Shown: piece after piece, positions 7,540 to 14,509 of the stretch
Layout: each line of letters starts with the position of its first letter
Numbering within the stretch: position 1 is the stretch's first letter
Source: JANPLN01 sp041736155
GTDB taxonomy: Bacteria > Bdellovibrionota > Bdellovibrionia > Bdellovibrionales > JAGQZY01
DNA: 19,210 bases
Direction: 5' to 3'
Assembly (NCBI GenBank): GCA_041736155.1
Contig: JBGSUL010000100.1
Span: 1-19,210 of the forward strand
Notes under the pieces: generated by a model
Told to the model about the DNA's origin: nothing
Seen by the model: only the letters and a program-made list of their open reading frames with translations
The model's database searches: none
Translations under genes and position numbers: made by a program

Positions 7540-8073
7540 ATGAAACGGGCATTTATCACTGGCACTCGACAAGGACTTGGGCAGCTACTCTTGCAAATTT
7601 TATCTGAAGAAGGATATGTTTGCTGTGGACTAAATCGCTCAGAGGATTTTGATATAAGCGACCCGCATATACGTCAAAAAATTATTCAAGATAGCCTCGT
7701 CGCAGATGTTTTTATCAACTGTGCTCATGCAAAATGGAGTCAAATCGATTTACTCCTTGAATTGAGTCGCTACTGGGATCTTCATAAAAAAAGGGGAGCG
7801 ACCGTTATTTCAATCGGAAGTCGTGCTGCAAGTGATTATAAACTAAGACTCTCCCCAATTGATTACGACCATCAGAAAATAGCATTACGTTCTCTCAACG
7901 ATTCTTTGGCCTATAATTCAAATAGATATATGCTTTTGGAGTTTGGATTTCTTAAAAATGGTCCGCCAAACACACCCCATCTCGAAGATACAGATATTAG
8001 AAAAATATTTAAGTTTGTACTTAACCTAGACAGCTCAGTACAAATACGTTCTTTGTTGGCAGAAAAGAAGTGA
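7540..8073 (+). CDS. Short SDR-like NAD(P)-binding protein 1
   Basis: A 177-residue protein with short-chain dehydrogenase/reductase hallmarks: T7-G-T-R-Q-G-L-G14 cofactor loop, an NCAH segment (60-63) where classical SDRs have NNAG, SIGSRA with Ser94, and Tyr109-x3-Lys113. The catalytic Ser/Tyr/Lys are therefore all present. It is much shorter than the usual 240-280 residues; the C-terminal substrate-binding region is largely missing. It resembles the protein at 13245 over the central segment (LLLELSRYW here, LLLQELYSSW there) and in the Tyr-Lys region. It may be a keto-reductase for a small substrate, or a structural relative. An AAAGAG motif lies 8 nt before the ATG. It opens the right-hand cluster, 34 nt after the glycosyltransferase-like gene. 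Confidence 0.72.
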   Translation: MKRAFITGTRQGLGQLLLQILSEEGYVCCGLNRSEDFDISDPHIRQKIIQDSLVADVFINCAHAKWSQIDLLLELSRYWDLHKKRGATVISIGSRAASDYKLRLSPIDYDHQKIALRSLNDSLAYNSNRYMLLEFGFLKNGPPNTPHLEDTDIRKIFKFVLNLDSSVQIRSLLAEKK

Positions 8074-8167
8074 ATCCCCTCAGAGGTAGAAATAGCCCAC
8101 AACAAACGCACCGCGCCCTCCTCTCTTTTTATCCCAAACAGCAAAAGAAGATGCTATCTAAAGAATC

Positions 8168-8875
8168 ATGAACGACAATCTAACTTGGACTTTTTTACAA
8201 ATAAATTGGCCCGAACTTGAACAATTTACGAATATTCTGTTGGATCAAGTACGTCGAACATCCCCCGAGCACTGGTTTTTTGATTCTTACCGCGGATGCT
8301 CAATGCTCCCCCTCCTCACTCCCCATGGTTACTCTCAAAAAGATCAGCTTCAGCGCAATACTGAAGACCTGTGTTGGACCAACCCTGCGAAAGAAATGAC
8401 TATTTTACCGGAGGTCTTTTCATTACTTAAACCACACTTTTTTCCTATGGGGCGGCTTTTTGTTTTAAAAACTGAACCTGGAACTAATTTGAATATCCAT
8501 ATTGATTGTTCTCCAGAAAAAATAAACCATGCTGATTACAAATTCCGCTGGGTTTTGGGTGGAGAGACGAAAGGACTTTATTTTTTAGATAAGGATCGTG
8601 AAAAAAAATTTCCCAATGAATCGGGAGCTTCAATTTACATGATGGATGGGCGACACCCCCACGCATTAGACAATTCGTTTGCCTCCTCAACGAAATATAC
8701 TCTATGCCTTGGCTCACCGTGGACTTACAATAAAACTCAAATGCAGAACTTTGTTCAGCAGAGAGGAGCTCAGAAAGTGTCAATTTCTATGCCTACCATT
8801 GATTCAAATTGGTTTAATCCTCGCTATAAAATAGAAAATAAAGACGTAGTGATTCCAGCCGAGCATGCTTACTAA
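8168..8875 (+). CDS. 2OG/Fe(II) oxygenase-like protein (Asp/Asn hydroxylase type) 1
   Basis: A 235-residue protein whose second half has the double-stranded beta-helix pattern of Asp/Asn-beta-hydroxylase-like 2-oxoglutarate oxygenases: a strand RLFVLKTEPG, then H111-I-D113, then a distal His165 in the GRHPHALDNS segment, and a basic residue (K176) in the last strand for the 2-oxoglutarate carboxylate. HxD...H is the iron-binding triad. The substrate is unknown; the family hydroxylates amino-acid side chains and many small molecules. The start is ATG 8168 with only a weak upstream purine run. The 94-nt gap before it (8074-8167) holds no clear gene or terminator. Its last 11 nt overlap the next gene, indicating coupling. 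Identity with the other four such proteins is low outside the motif residues. Confidence 0.68.
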   Translation: MNDNLTWTFLQINWPELEQFTNILLDQVRRTSPEHWFFDSYRGCSMLPLLTPHGYSQKDQLQRNTEDLCWTNPAKEMTILPEVFSLLKPHFFPMGRLFVLKTEPGTNLNIHIDCSPEKINHADYKFRWVLGGETKGLYFLDKDREKKFPNESGASIYMMDGRHPHALDNSFASSTKYTLCLGSPWTYNKTQMQNFVQQRGAQKVSISMPTIDSNWFNPRYKIENKDVVIPAEHAY

Positions 8876-9752
8876 AATGGACAATATTGTGCGTCAAATG
8901 CGCGGCATATGTCCTTCGTTCGTTAAAAAAATTATTAACGATACCCCCCGTTTTTGGGAAAATCGCGAAAATGTACTTCCTCTGTACCGCAACGCTTGGA
9001 TCCGGTGGCTACAATGCTCCAATAATTTAAAAGTAATTGGCGCTGAATCGCACCTTTCTTTTTATACGCATGGAATTCATGATGCTATACTTAGTCAGCT
9101 CTCCAGCTACGATGAGCGACCCATCGTCACATTGCAATCCGACTACATCTTTTACAAGCAACTCCTAAAAACAAAACAACATATTATCATCGAGAACCTT
9201 CACGCGCTTCCACATCGTAGTTTATTCTTATTTAGCTATCCAAATATTACTAATCTCATTTTGGAAGAGGCGATTGAGCTTTGTAAAAAAAGAGATTCAT
9301 TGATTTTTTTGGATGGAGCGTATTTCCCAACTGTATCTCATTGCTCCATAGATCTCCGAGATGAAGTATTTTGGGCTGCAGCCTTCAGCCTAAGTAAGGC
9401 TTTTAATATTGGAGCTTTACGAATTGGTATCCTATTCACACAACACCCCGCATCGGTACTGAGCATTCCTCAATCCCCACCCTATATGTATTACCCAACT
9501 GATGGCGCCCATCTCGGGACACAGATACTTAATCAGACTTCTCCAGAAATATTACCAGAGCTTTTACTTCCCTACCAAAAAGATGTTTGCCAAGATCTGG
9601 GTATATCAGCTTTAGCACCATGGTTTGCCGCCAGTAGCAATGATTCTAAGTGGGCGGTAAGAAGCCAAGACAAGTCTCCTCCTTATCGATTTGCAATTAC
9701 AGATTTTATTCTAAATAAAAACCCAGAGACGCATGGCGAAATGACGCGATAA
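8865..9752 (+). CDS. Compact PLP-dependent aminotransferase-like protein
   Basis: A 295-residue fold-type I PLP enzyme, judged from: FYTHGIHDAIL near residue 66, in the place of the TNG motif of class I/II aminotransferases; LIFLDGAYFPT with Asp150 and Tyr153, where the DEAY motif contacts the pyridine N and O3'; and SLSKAFNIGALRIG with Lys178 as the PLP-binding lysine and Arg186 after it, as in HisC-like enzymes. A recognisable NPTG motif is absent; FLFSYPNITN occupies that place. The protein is 50-100 residues shorter than the typical 350-400, in both the large-domain insert and the C-terminal domain. It may aminate a keto compound from the pathway. ATG 8865 overlaps the upstream gene by 11 nt; ATG 8877 is an alternative. 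Confidence 0.7.
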   Translation: MLTKMDNIVRQMRGICPSFVKKIINDTPRFWENRENVLPLYRNAWIRWLQCSNNLKVIGAESHLSFYTHGIHDAILSQLSSYDERPIVTLQSDYIFYKQLLKTKQHIIIENLHALPHRSLFLFSYPNITNLILEEAIELCKKRDSLIFLDGAYFPTVSHCSIDLRDEVFWAAAFSLSKAFNIGALRIGILFTQHPASVLSIPQSPPYMYYPTDGAHLGTQILNQTSPEILPELLLPYQKDVCQDLGISALAPWFAASSNDSKWAVRSQDKSPPYRFAITDFILNKNPETHGEMTR

Positions 9753-9782
9753 CCATCAATTTTTATTTCAGAATATCACCTG

Positions 9783-9811
9783 TTGCCATTGGTATTGAAT
9801 GAGCGTTAAAT
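9783..9811 (+). promoter_or_regulatory. Possible promoter before the gene at 9848
   Basis: TTGCCA (9783-9788, 5/6) and TTAAAT (9806-9811, 4/6) are spaced 17 nt apart in the 95-nt gap after the aminotransferase-like gene. A leader of about 30 nt would carry the GGAG Shine-Dalgarno at 9839-9842. The gap otherwise shows no gene. Confidence 0.35.
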
Positions 9812-9847
9812 CTGCAATGTTCGTAGCCTGGTAAATGTGGAGTTTTA

Positions 9848-10585
9848 ATGGAACTGGTTCGCTCCTATGAAGTTCGCAAAAAATATCAATTGCCTTTGGT
9901 CAAAAAAATTCCAAGGAAATTTTTTAACATACCTCTTCTGGTTTCCGAACTTCAACGACTTGAATCCTATTGGACTGATATCTATCGTGCAAATCAGGGC
10001 TTATGTGCAGCTCATCTTAAGCTAGCAGAAGATAACTACAAACATTTTGATCAAATTAATCTTACGACATTCGAGCAATCAAAAAACAATCTGAGCCTCG
10101 AAGAAGCTCGCTTAGAATGCCAATCTCTGTCTAAGTTAACAAGGGCTCAATTTGGTTCATTAAGTGAGTACCGTGCGAAAACACGCCAAAAAGACAACAT
10201 TAACCCCTCCTTAGATGAACATCGCTGGCATGTCCCTTTACCCATTTACCAAGGATCTATCATCCAGAAAGAAATCCAAAAAAATTTTTCGACTCAACCG
10301 ATACGGGTTCGATTGGTTCGCTTGCAAGCCGGAAAAGCTCTTACACCACATATTGATTATTGTCCTACTTACGCCATTCGCGTGATTGTTCCACTAATTA
10401 CCGATGCGGCGGTTAAAAACATATTCTGGAAGAAATCGGTTCGACATGAGTTCCACTTACCTGCTGACGGAGGTGCTTATTTTTTAAATGTTGGCTTTAC
10501 TCACTCTGTTGAAAATTCATCTCAGAGAGATAGATATAGTTTGATGTTTAGTCTCCCTAATCAGGACGACATTCAGTGCCTCTAA
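9848..10585 (+). CDS. 2OG/Fe(II) oxygenase-like protein (Asp/Asn hydroxylase type) 2
   Basis: A 245-residue protein and the clearest of the five: RVRLVRLQAG strand, H168-I-D170, an IRVIVPL strand (177-183), GGAYFLNVG, then His219 in FTHSVENSS, and Arg227/Arg229 before the last strand. This is the arrangement of aspartyl/asparaginyl beta-hydroxylases, with HxD-H for iron and Arg for 2-oxoglutarate. The first 150 residues have no recognisable motif; that longer helical N-terminus may determine substrate. It has a clear GGAG Shine-Dalgarno 6 nt before the ATG and possibly its own promoter. Its last 10 nt overlap the GNAT-like gene. It may hydroxylate an amino-acid-like or acyl substrate. Family call is firm; substrate is not known. 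Confidence 0.75.
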   Translation: MELVRSYEVRKKYQLPLVKKIPRKFFNIPLLVSELQRLESYWTDIYRANQGLCAAHLKLAEDNYKHFDQINLTTFEQSKNNLSLEEARLECQSLSKLTRAQFGSLSEYRAKTRQKDNINPSLDEHRWHVPLPIYQGSIIQKEIQKNFSTQPIRVRLVRLQAGKALTPHIDYCPTYAIRVIVPLITDAAVKNIFWKKSVRHEFHLPADGGAYFLNVGFTHSVENSSQRDRYSLMFSLPNQDDIQCL

Positions 10586-11136
10586 CTGTTCCCCTGATTC
10601 ATACTCACGCAGACCAGCTTTCTCCTAACCAATGGACTGTCGTCAAAAATTCCTTAGACATTCCGCCTTCAAATAAAAAAGAACACAATTCGCCTCACAC
10701 ATTCTTTACCTTTTGTGGTGATCAACCTATTTCTTACGTATCTGTTATTTTAGATGAGTGCGGTGTAGGCCCATCCACATCTGCGCGCATTTCAAATTAT
10801 ATTTGCGCTTCACCTTTTAAGGGAGGAACACTTGATTTTTCAGTTCTTGGTTATTTGAAAGATTGGTGCCAAACTAAAGGTCTCAAAGTAATTTTTTGGG
10901 TTCACAGTAAAGATCCAAAAGAAATGAACCATTATTTAATACAACATCAAAATAATCCCAATCACTACACACAAAGTTCCCTCTACCAATCATTCCTGTT
11001 TATTCCTGAGTGGCGTTTTTTGGATAAAGAAAAAGAGAAAAGCTATTTTATTTACGCTAAAAAGTTAACTACACCGTTTGATTGGGAGCCTCTTAGTGAT
11101 TCTTTTATCAAGCACCAGAGGTATCACTGTGAATAA
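10576..11136 (+). CDS. GNAT-like N-acyltransferase 1
   Basis: A 186-residue protein with a GNAT-type pattern: a strand ISYVSVILDE (52-61), ARISNYICASP (70-80), FKGGTLDFSVL (81-91) where the acyl-CoA pyrophosphate loop should lie, a helix, then KVIFWVHSK (104-112). It resembles the protein at 15685 across this whole core (ARIxxYxI, FxxG, IxWxH, SK) and in a C-terminal FDW-x-P / FIW-x-P motif. The canonical Q/RxxGxG/A loop is degenerate, so acetyl-CoA binding is not certain. The start is GTG 10576, overlapping the oxygenase stop by 10 nt. Its own end overlaps the desaturase in the sequence GTGAATAA. It could N-acylate the amino group made by the aminotransferase-like enzyme; that is inference. 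Confidence 0.55.
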   Translation: MPLTVPLIHTHADQLSPNQWTVVKNSLDIPPSNKKEHNSPHTFFTFCGDQPISYVSVILDECGVGPSTSARISNYICASPFKGGTLDFSVLGYLKDWCQTKGLKVIFWVHSKDPKEMNHYLIQHQNNPNHYTQSSLYQSFLFIPEWRFLDKEKEKSYFIYAKKLTTPFDWEPLSDSFIKHQRYHCE

Positions 11137-11899
11137 GTCTGCACTCATGCTGTTTATTGCACAAATTATTGCTCATCTCGGATTCATTTCCATGTTCTTC
11201 TTTGCTAATTTTCAGCAATGGCTGATTTGTTTTTTTATTTATTTTCTAACTGGATGTCTTGGGATGAGTATGACTTTTCATAGGCTACTCTCTCATCGCA
11301 GCTGGGTTTCGCCTCAATGGTTTAAATACTTAGGTACAATCCTTGGAAGCTTGGGTCTTACTGGTTCCGCTCTCGCATGGGTCTCCGTTCACCGACAGCA
11401 TCATAACTTTCCCGATAAAAAAGGAGATCCTCATAGTCCCCATGTACAAAAATGGTGGCATGTACAATTTCTTAGTATGTTTTATAAACCAAGGTTACGT
11501 ATTGCCAAAGACTTGCTTCGCGACCGTTTTATAGTTTTTATGCATAGGAACTATATCTTTATACAACTCACCTACATAACAACATTATCTCTTATAGACA
11601 GCAAAGCCATTATTTATGCCTACTTAGCTCCAGCCACATTGCTTTGGCATGGCGGTAGTCTCATTAATACCCTAGGTCATAAGTGGGGATATACAAACTT
11701 TTCAATAAAAGACAAAAGCGTAAATAATTTTCTTCTTGGTATTTTGATGTGGGGAGAAGGTTGGCACAATAACCATCATGCCCGCCCAGCCAAATCGAAA
11801 TTTGGTATTCACCCATGGGAGATAGATATATCGTTTCTATTAATTTCCATTATTGAAACCAAACGAAAGACACCTAGAGCCAACAACAAGTCGTATTGA
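11129..11899 (+). CDS. Acyl-CoA/acyl-lipid desaturase (delta-9 type)
   Basis: A 256-residue integral membrane di-iron desaturase. It has the three His boxes of the stearoyl-CoA desaturase family: HRLLSH (51-56), HRQHH (88-92) and HNNHH (213-217), plus His184 in NTLGHKWG. Hydrophobic spans occur near 5-25, 30-48, 68-82 and 145-180, giving the usual two hairpins. Such enzymes introduce a cis double bond into a fatty acyl chain bound to CoA or lipid. Its position inside the cluster, with 8-nt overlap upstream and 4-nt or near-abutting end downstream, suggests an acyl group is modified as part of the pathway instead of general membrane adjustment. Start GTG 11129 was chosen because AGAGG lies 8 nt before it; an upstream ATG at 11078 lies deep in the previous gene. 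Confidence 0.92.
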   Translation: MNKSALMLFIAQIIAHLGFISMFFFANFQQWLICFFIYFLTGCLGMSMTFHRLLSHRSWVSPQWFKYLGTILGSLGLTGSALAWVSVHRQHHNFPDKKGDPHSPHVQKWWHVQFLSMFYKPRLRIAKDLLRDRFIVFMHRNYIFIQLTYITTLSLIDSKAIIYAYLAPATLLWHGGSLINTLGHKWGYTNFSIKDKSVNNFLLGILMWGEGWHNNHHARPAKSKFGIHPWEIDISFLLISIIETKRKTPRANNKSY

Positions 11900-11931
11900 G
11901 TTTATCAAAAATAAATGTACAATTGACATGC

Positions 11932-12780
11932 ATGCAAAAAGTCTTTCTTATCCACCGTGACTATTTTTCCAATTGCAACTTGAAAGGCCATCTTTATTCT
12001 CTTTTTTCTGAAGAGTTGTTGAGCGATTCCATCATCACTGAGATCAGATCTCTGGCCACAGAGATCAAACCTCCGGAGATCGGTTATCCAGTTATTCCTG
12101 AAGAGATAGAGCGTGAACTCTGTTTTTGGGGTGTTTCTCGTGCCCGATTCGAAACAAATTTGTATTTTAAAGAATCTGTGAAAAAAGATGTATTCCAAAA
12201 ATTTTTTGAGCTCATTCCTCTTAATAAGAGAAACCGGGTTCTTTCCGAAAAAATCCGCCATCATTTTTATAGACGTACTTTCGAAGTTAACAATTCAATT
12301 ATCGTAAAAGAATTTTCCGGTGGACCGATGGCAGAAGTCTTTTTTCTGCGCACACTCAAGTTTCTACAGGAAGGCCCCTATAAAGAGCGACTTATAAGTT
12401 TCAAAATGGATAAAGATAGTCATTACTATAATGTTTCATACGAAAAAATTTTGGGACTTTGTAGCATGTATGATTTCGTTTTTAAAAATAATTTAGACAT
12501 TCAAAAAATATATACACGCTATTTTGAGCTTGTAAAAAGGTGTTGGCCTTTCGTTCATTTGGATTTACATGGCGATAACATTCTGGTTACAGAAGAATCT
12601 CTGACGTCCCCATGGGATGTTATAGATTTTGAAAGTTTTGTTCAAATGCCCGCTGAACAAGCTTTCGTTCTTTATCACGGACTTTTTATCCAAACAATAG
12701 GTCACTCTCGAAGTCATCCTTATTTTAAAACTATGAATCTCGAAGAGTTTAAAGATTTTCTAGGAATATCATATGAATAA
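11932..12780 (+). CDS. APH/kinase-like phosphotransferase
   Basis: A 282-residue protein whose C-terminal half has the kinase catalytic pattern HLDLHGDNIL (H209 to L218) with a Brenner-type HxD and the Asn for Mg2+, followed by VIDFES with the metal-binding Asp in the DFG position. In the N-lobe, IIVKEFSGG gives a candidate ATP-binding Lys and a following AEVFFL segment a candidate Glu. This matches aminoglycoside phosphotransferase/choline kinase-type small-molecule kinases and some lipopolysaccharide kinases, not regulatory protein kinases. No glycine-rich loop is obvious. Substrate unknown; a sugar, amino alcohol or lipid is likely. ATG 11932 was chosen for a natural N-terminus; an in-frame TTG at 11896 overlapping the desaturase stop (TTGA) is an alternative. 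Neither has a good Shine-Dalgarno. The end overlaps the next gene as ATGAATAA. Confidence 0.62.
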   Translation: MQKVFLIHRDYFSNCNLKGHLYSLFSEELLSDSIITEIRSLATEIKPPEIGYPVIPEEIERELCFWGVSRARFETNLYFKESVKKDVFQKFFELIPLNKRNRVLSEKIRHHFYRRTFEVNNSIIVKEFSGGPMAEVFFLRTLKFLQEGPYKERLISFKMDKDSHYYNVSYEKILGLCSMYDFVFKNNLDIQKIYTRYFELVKRCWPFVHLDLHGDNILVTEESLTSPWDVIDFESFVQMPAEQAFVLYHGLFIQTIGHSRSHPYFKTMNLEEFKDFLGISYE

Positions 12781-13258
12781 TTATCTTCAACACCTTAACT
12801 TTGAATATGATTTTGAGTATTCACGCACACAATTAGATCGTGGTTTATGGTTTGATGGCTTCGTTGGTGAAGATGAAAAATACTGGATTCATAATTTGAA
12901 AGATGAAAATGCGCTAATGCCCTTTAAACTGCGCTTTAAGTCCCTTGGTAGATTGGACTTCTGGCTAATGAAACTTCCTCCCAAAGGAAAAATACGTTGG
13001 CATATAGACCATAACCGTGAAGCTAGTCTTATTTTTCCTCTGACTTCAAAAAACTCCCTTTTTTTTGAATTAGAATGTGGCATTTATGAATTTTTTTATG
13101 AGCACAGACCCATCATACTAAATGTTAAGAAAAAGCATAAGGTTCTCAACAATTCAAATGAATTTCGATATGCTCTTTACGGTAGTATTTTTGATTACAC
13201 TTACAATGAATGTTTAGACATCCTACAAAACCATGGCTTGATTGATGAAAATAAATAA
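12773..13258 (+). CDS. 2OG/Fe(II) oxygenase-like protein 3 (minimal)
   Basis: At 161 residues it is close to the smallest size for a double-stranded beta-helix oxygenase. It has FWLMKLPPKG, H77-I-D79, a SLIFPL strand (85-90), a distal His122 in KKKHKVLNNS and Arg132 in NEFRYALYG, matching HxD...H...R of 2-oxoglutarate enzymes. The final strands are present, so it appears complete. Start ATG 12773 overlaps the kinase-like gene by 8 nt in ATGAATAA; its end overlaps the next gene by 14 nt. It resembles phage and marine-bacterial 'Asp/Asn hydroxylase-like' proteins in general layout. Substrate unknown. Confidence 0.66.
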   Translation: MNNYLQHLNFEYDFEYSRTQLDRGLWFDGFVGEDEKYWIHNLKDENALMPFKLRFKSLGRLDFWLMKLPPKGKIRWHIDHNREASLIFPLTSKNSLFFELECGIYEFFYEHRPIILNVKKKHKVLNNSNEFRYALYGSIFDYTYNECLDILQNHGLIDENK

Positions 13259-13805
13259 AAAAATACTCATTTTTGGCAATTCAACCACAAAGGGTTTAGC
13301 AGCTCAACTGACGCGTGACCTACAAGCAGATTGTATGGGACGAGCTACACATAAACTCGATATGCAAATAAAACAAAATAGAGCGATTTTTATTGAGGCT
13401 ACTTTTAATTATGATGTTGTTATTCTTTGCGCTTATGCTCCAGAATTCTCTCAAGTTCTCTTATTACAAGAACTCTACTCATCATGGGTTGAGAAATCTA
13501 AAAAAGGGATTTTTCTCGTCATTGGCTCCAGTTGCGAAAGACTTATGCTCAATCAACCAACTGATTTACCATGGATGAGTTACGCAGTTGAAAAGAAAGC
13601 ACTCCTAGAACAATCAAGAGTTATAAATGCTAATTCTCACAAAACGACACCCGATATTTTTGTAACTTACATAAGTCCACATCATATGAATACAGAACAT
13701 TTCAAATATGACGATGCCCTATCTGTGCTCCAGGTTAGTCAAGCTATCCAATGGGCTTTATCCTGTGATTTTCACGTTGAAGAACTTTCTATAAGAAACT
13801 GGTGA
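13245..13805 (+). CDS. Short SDR-like protein 2, similar to the protein at 7540
   Basis: A 186-residue protein with GNSTTKGLA (11-19) in the cofactor-loop position, VVILCAYAPEFSQ (58-70) replacing NNAG, GSSCER with Ser95/Ser96, and Tyr113-x3-Lys117. The loop lacks the last Gly of TGxxxGxG (Ala19 instead), so cofactor binding may be altered. The spacing of the DV-x-I-x-CA segment, SQ, LLLxEL, GSS/GSR, and YxxxK is the same as in the protein at 7540, so the two appear to be old paralogs. Like it, this one lacks the usual C-terminal half of an SDR. ATG 13245 was chosen over the adjacent TTG 13242. It overlaps the gene before it; the following gene starts 5 nt after its stop. Confidence 0.62.
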   Translation: MKINKKILIFGNSTTKGLAAQLTRDLQADCMGRATHKLDMQIKQNRAIFIEATFNYDVVILCAYAPEFSQVLLLQELYSSWVEKSKKGIFLVIGSSCERLMLNQPTDLPWMSYAVEKKALLEQSRVINANSHKTTPDIFVTYISPHHMNTEHFKYDDALSVLQVSQAIQWALSCDFHVEELSIRNW

Positions 13806-13810
13806 CCTCT

Positions 13811-14509
13811 ATGGATCAAAAAAATATCTTTAATAGCCTAGAAACAATTGGATTCATCCGGATCCCTCCACTCTTGGATGAGAACCTGCTCAGTAAATTT
13901 TATATTTTATGGTCTTCGCTTTCTAAAAAATGGACTGAATTTATTGATCTTAACAACGCACACATCTTAATTGTTTTTGACAGCGAGAGTAAAAACTTAT
14001 GGCCCCCTAAGGAAGGTCATATGTGGCCGGGTTACAAACAAAAAACCACCAAGGGCAATCTCATCTGGAAAACTGAATCTCTATTTGAAACAAGCGAGGG
14101 ACGATTTTTCAAAATTGATTTACAACAAACTCCGCCAACAGCGGAATACATTTTTTATCCGAATGAAGAGTTTTTAAAGCAAAATGCAAGTCTGCTTGAT
14201 AGTTATAGGAAAAAACGAGATGAAATTCTAAAAGACGTATTTCCTGAGCATCGCGCTACATTTTGCAGTCTCACGTATATATCTGGGAACTCTTTTCTTC
14301 CAGGCCATACTGATGGCAGCAAAACTCTTGAAACCTCTCGAATCGTACAAACAATTGAAAACACGCGTCAGCATTCCATTGTAATCAATGACCAACCTAT
14401 TCATTTTAAAAAAGGTGAGGCCTATTTGTTTAATGCCTTTCATAAACATGAACTTTTACCAGATTCTGGGTATAGACTCACCCTCAGCAGTTGTATTATT
14501 AAATCTTAG
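13811..14509 (+). CDS. 2OG/Fe(II) oxygenase-like protein 4
   Basis: A 232-residue protein with the C-terminal pattern FCSLTYISGNSFLPGHTDGS containing H166-T-D168, then GEAYLFNAF, His213 in HKHELLP, and Arg222 in GYRLTLSSC: the HxD...H...R signature of prolyl-hydroxylase/PhyH-like 2-oxoglutarate oxygenases. The N-terminal ~140 residues are less diagnostic and include a KNLWPP and a GHMWPGY segment. It opens with a 'GFIRIPPLLDENLL' segment, as is common at the start of phytanoyl-CoA-dioxygenase-type proteins. ATG 13811 was chosen because GGTGA at 13801-13805 serves as a weak Shine-Dalgarno; an in-frame GTG at 13802 is possible. Its last 11 nt overlap the 3' end of the convergent gene at 14499. 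Confidence 0.66.
   Translation: MDQKNIFNSLETIGFIRIPPLLDENLLSKFYILWSSLSKKWTEFIDLNNAHILIVFDSESKNLWPPKEGHMWPGYKQKTTKGNLIWKTESLFETSEGRFFKIDLQQTPPTAEYIFYPNEEFLKQNASLLDSYRKKRDEILKDVFPEHRATFCSLTYISGNSFLPGHTDGSKTLETSRIVQTIENTRQHSIVINDQPIHFKKGEAYLFNAFHKHELLPDSGYRLTLSSCIIKS

Noticed and set aside
8484..8783. 99-codon minus-strand ORF opposite the first oxygenase-like gene
   Set aside because: It covers the HxD-H coding region in antisense and has no ribosome binding site or motif.
9753..9847. Intrinsic terminator after the aminotransferase-like gene
   Set aside because: There is a T-rich stretch but no stable GC-rich stem before it.
11905..12264. 119-codon minus-strand ORF opposite the kinase-like gene
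   Set aside because: The plus-strand frame has kinase motifs and coupled neighbours; the antisense peptide shows no family pattern.
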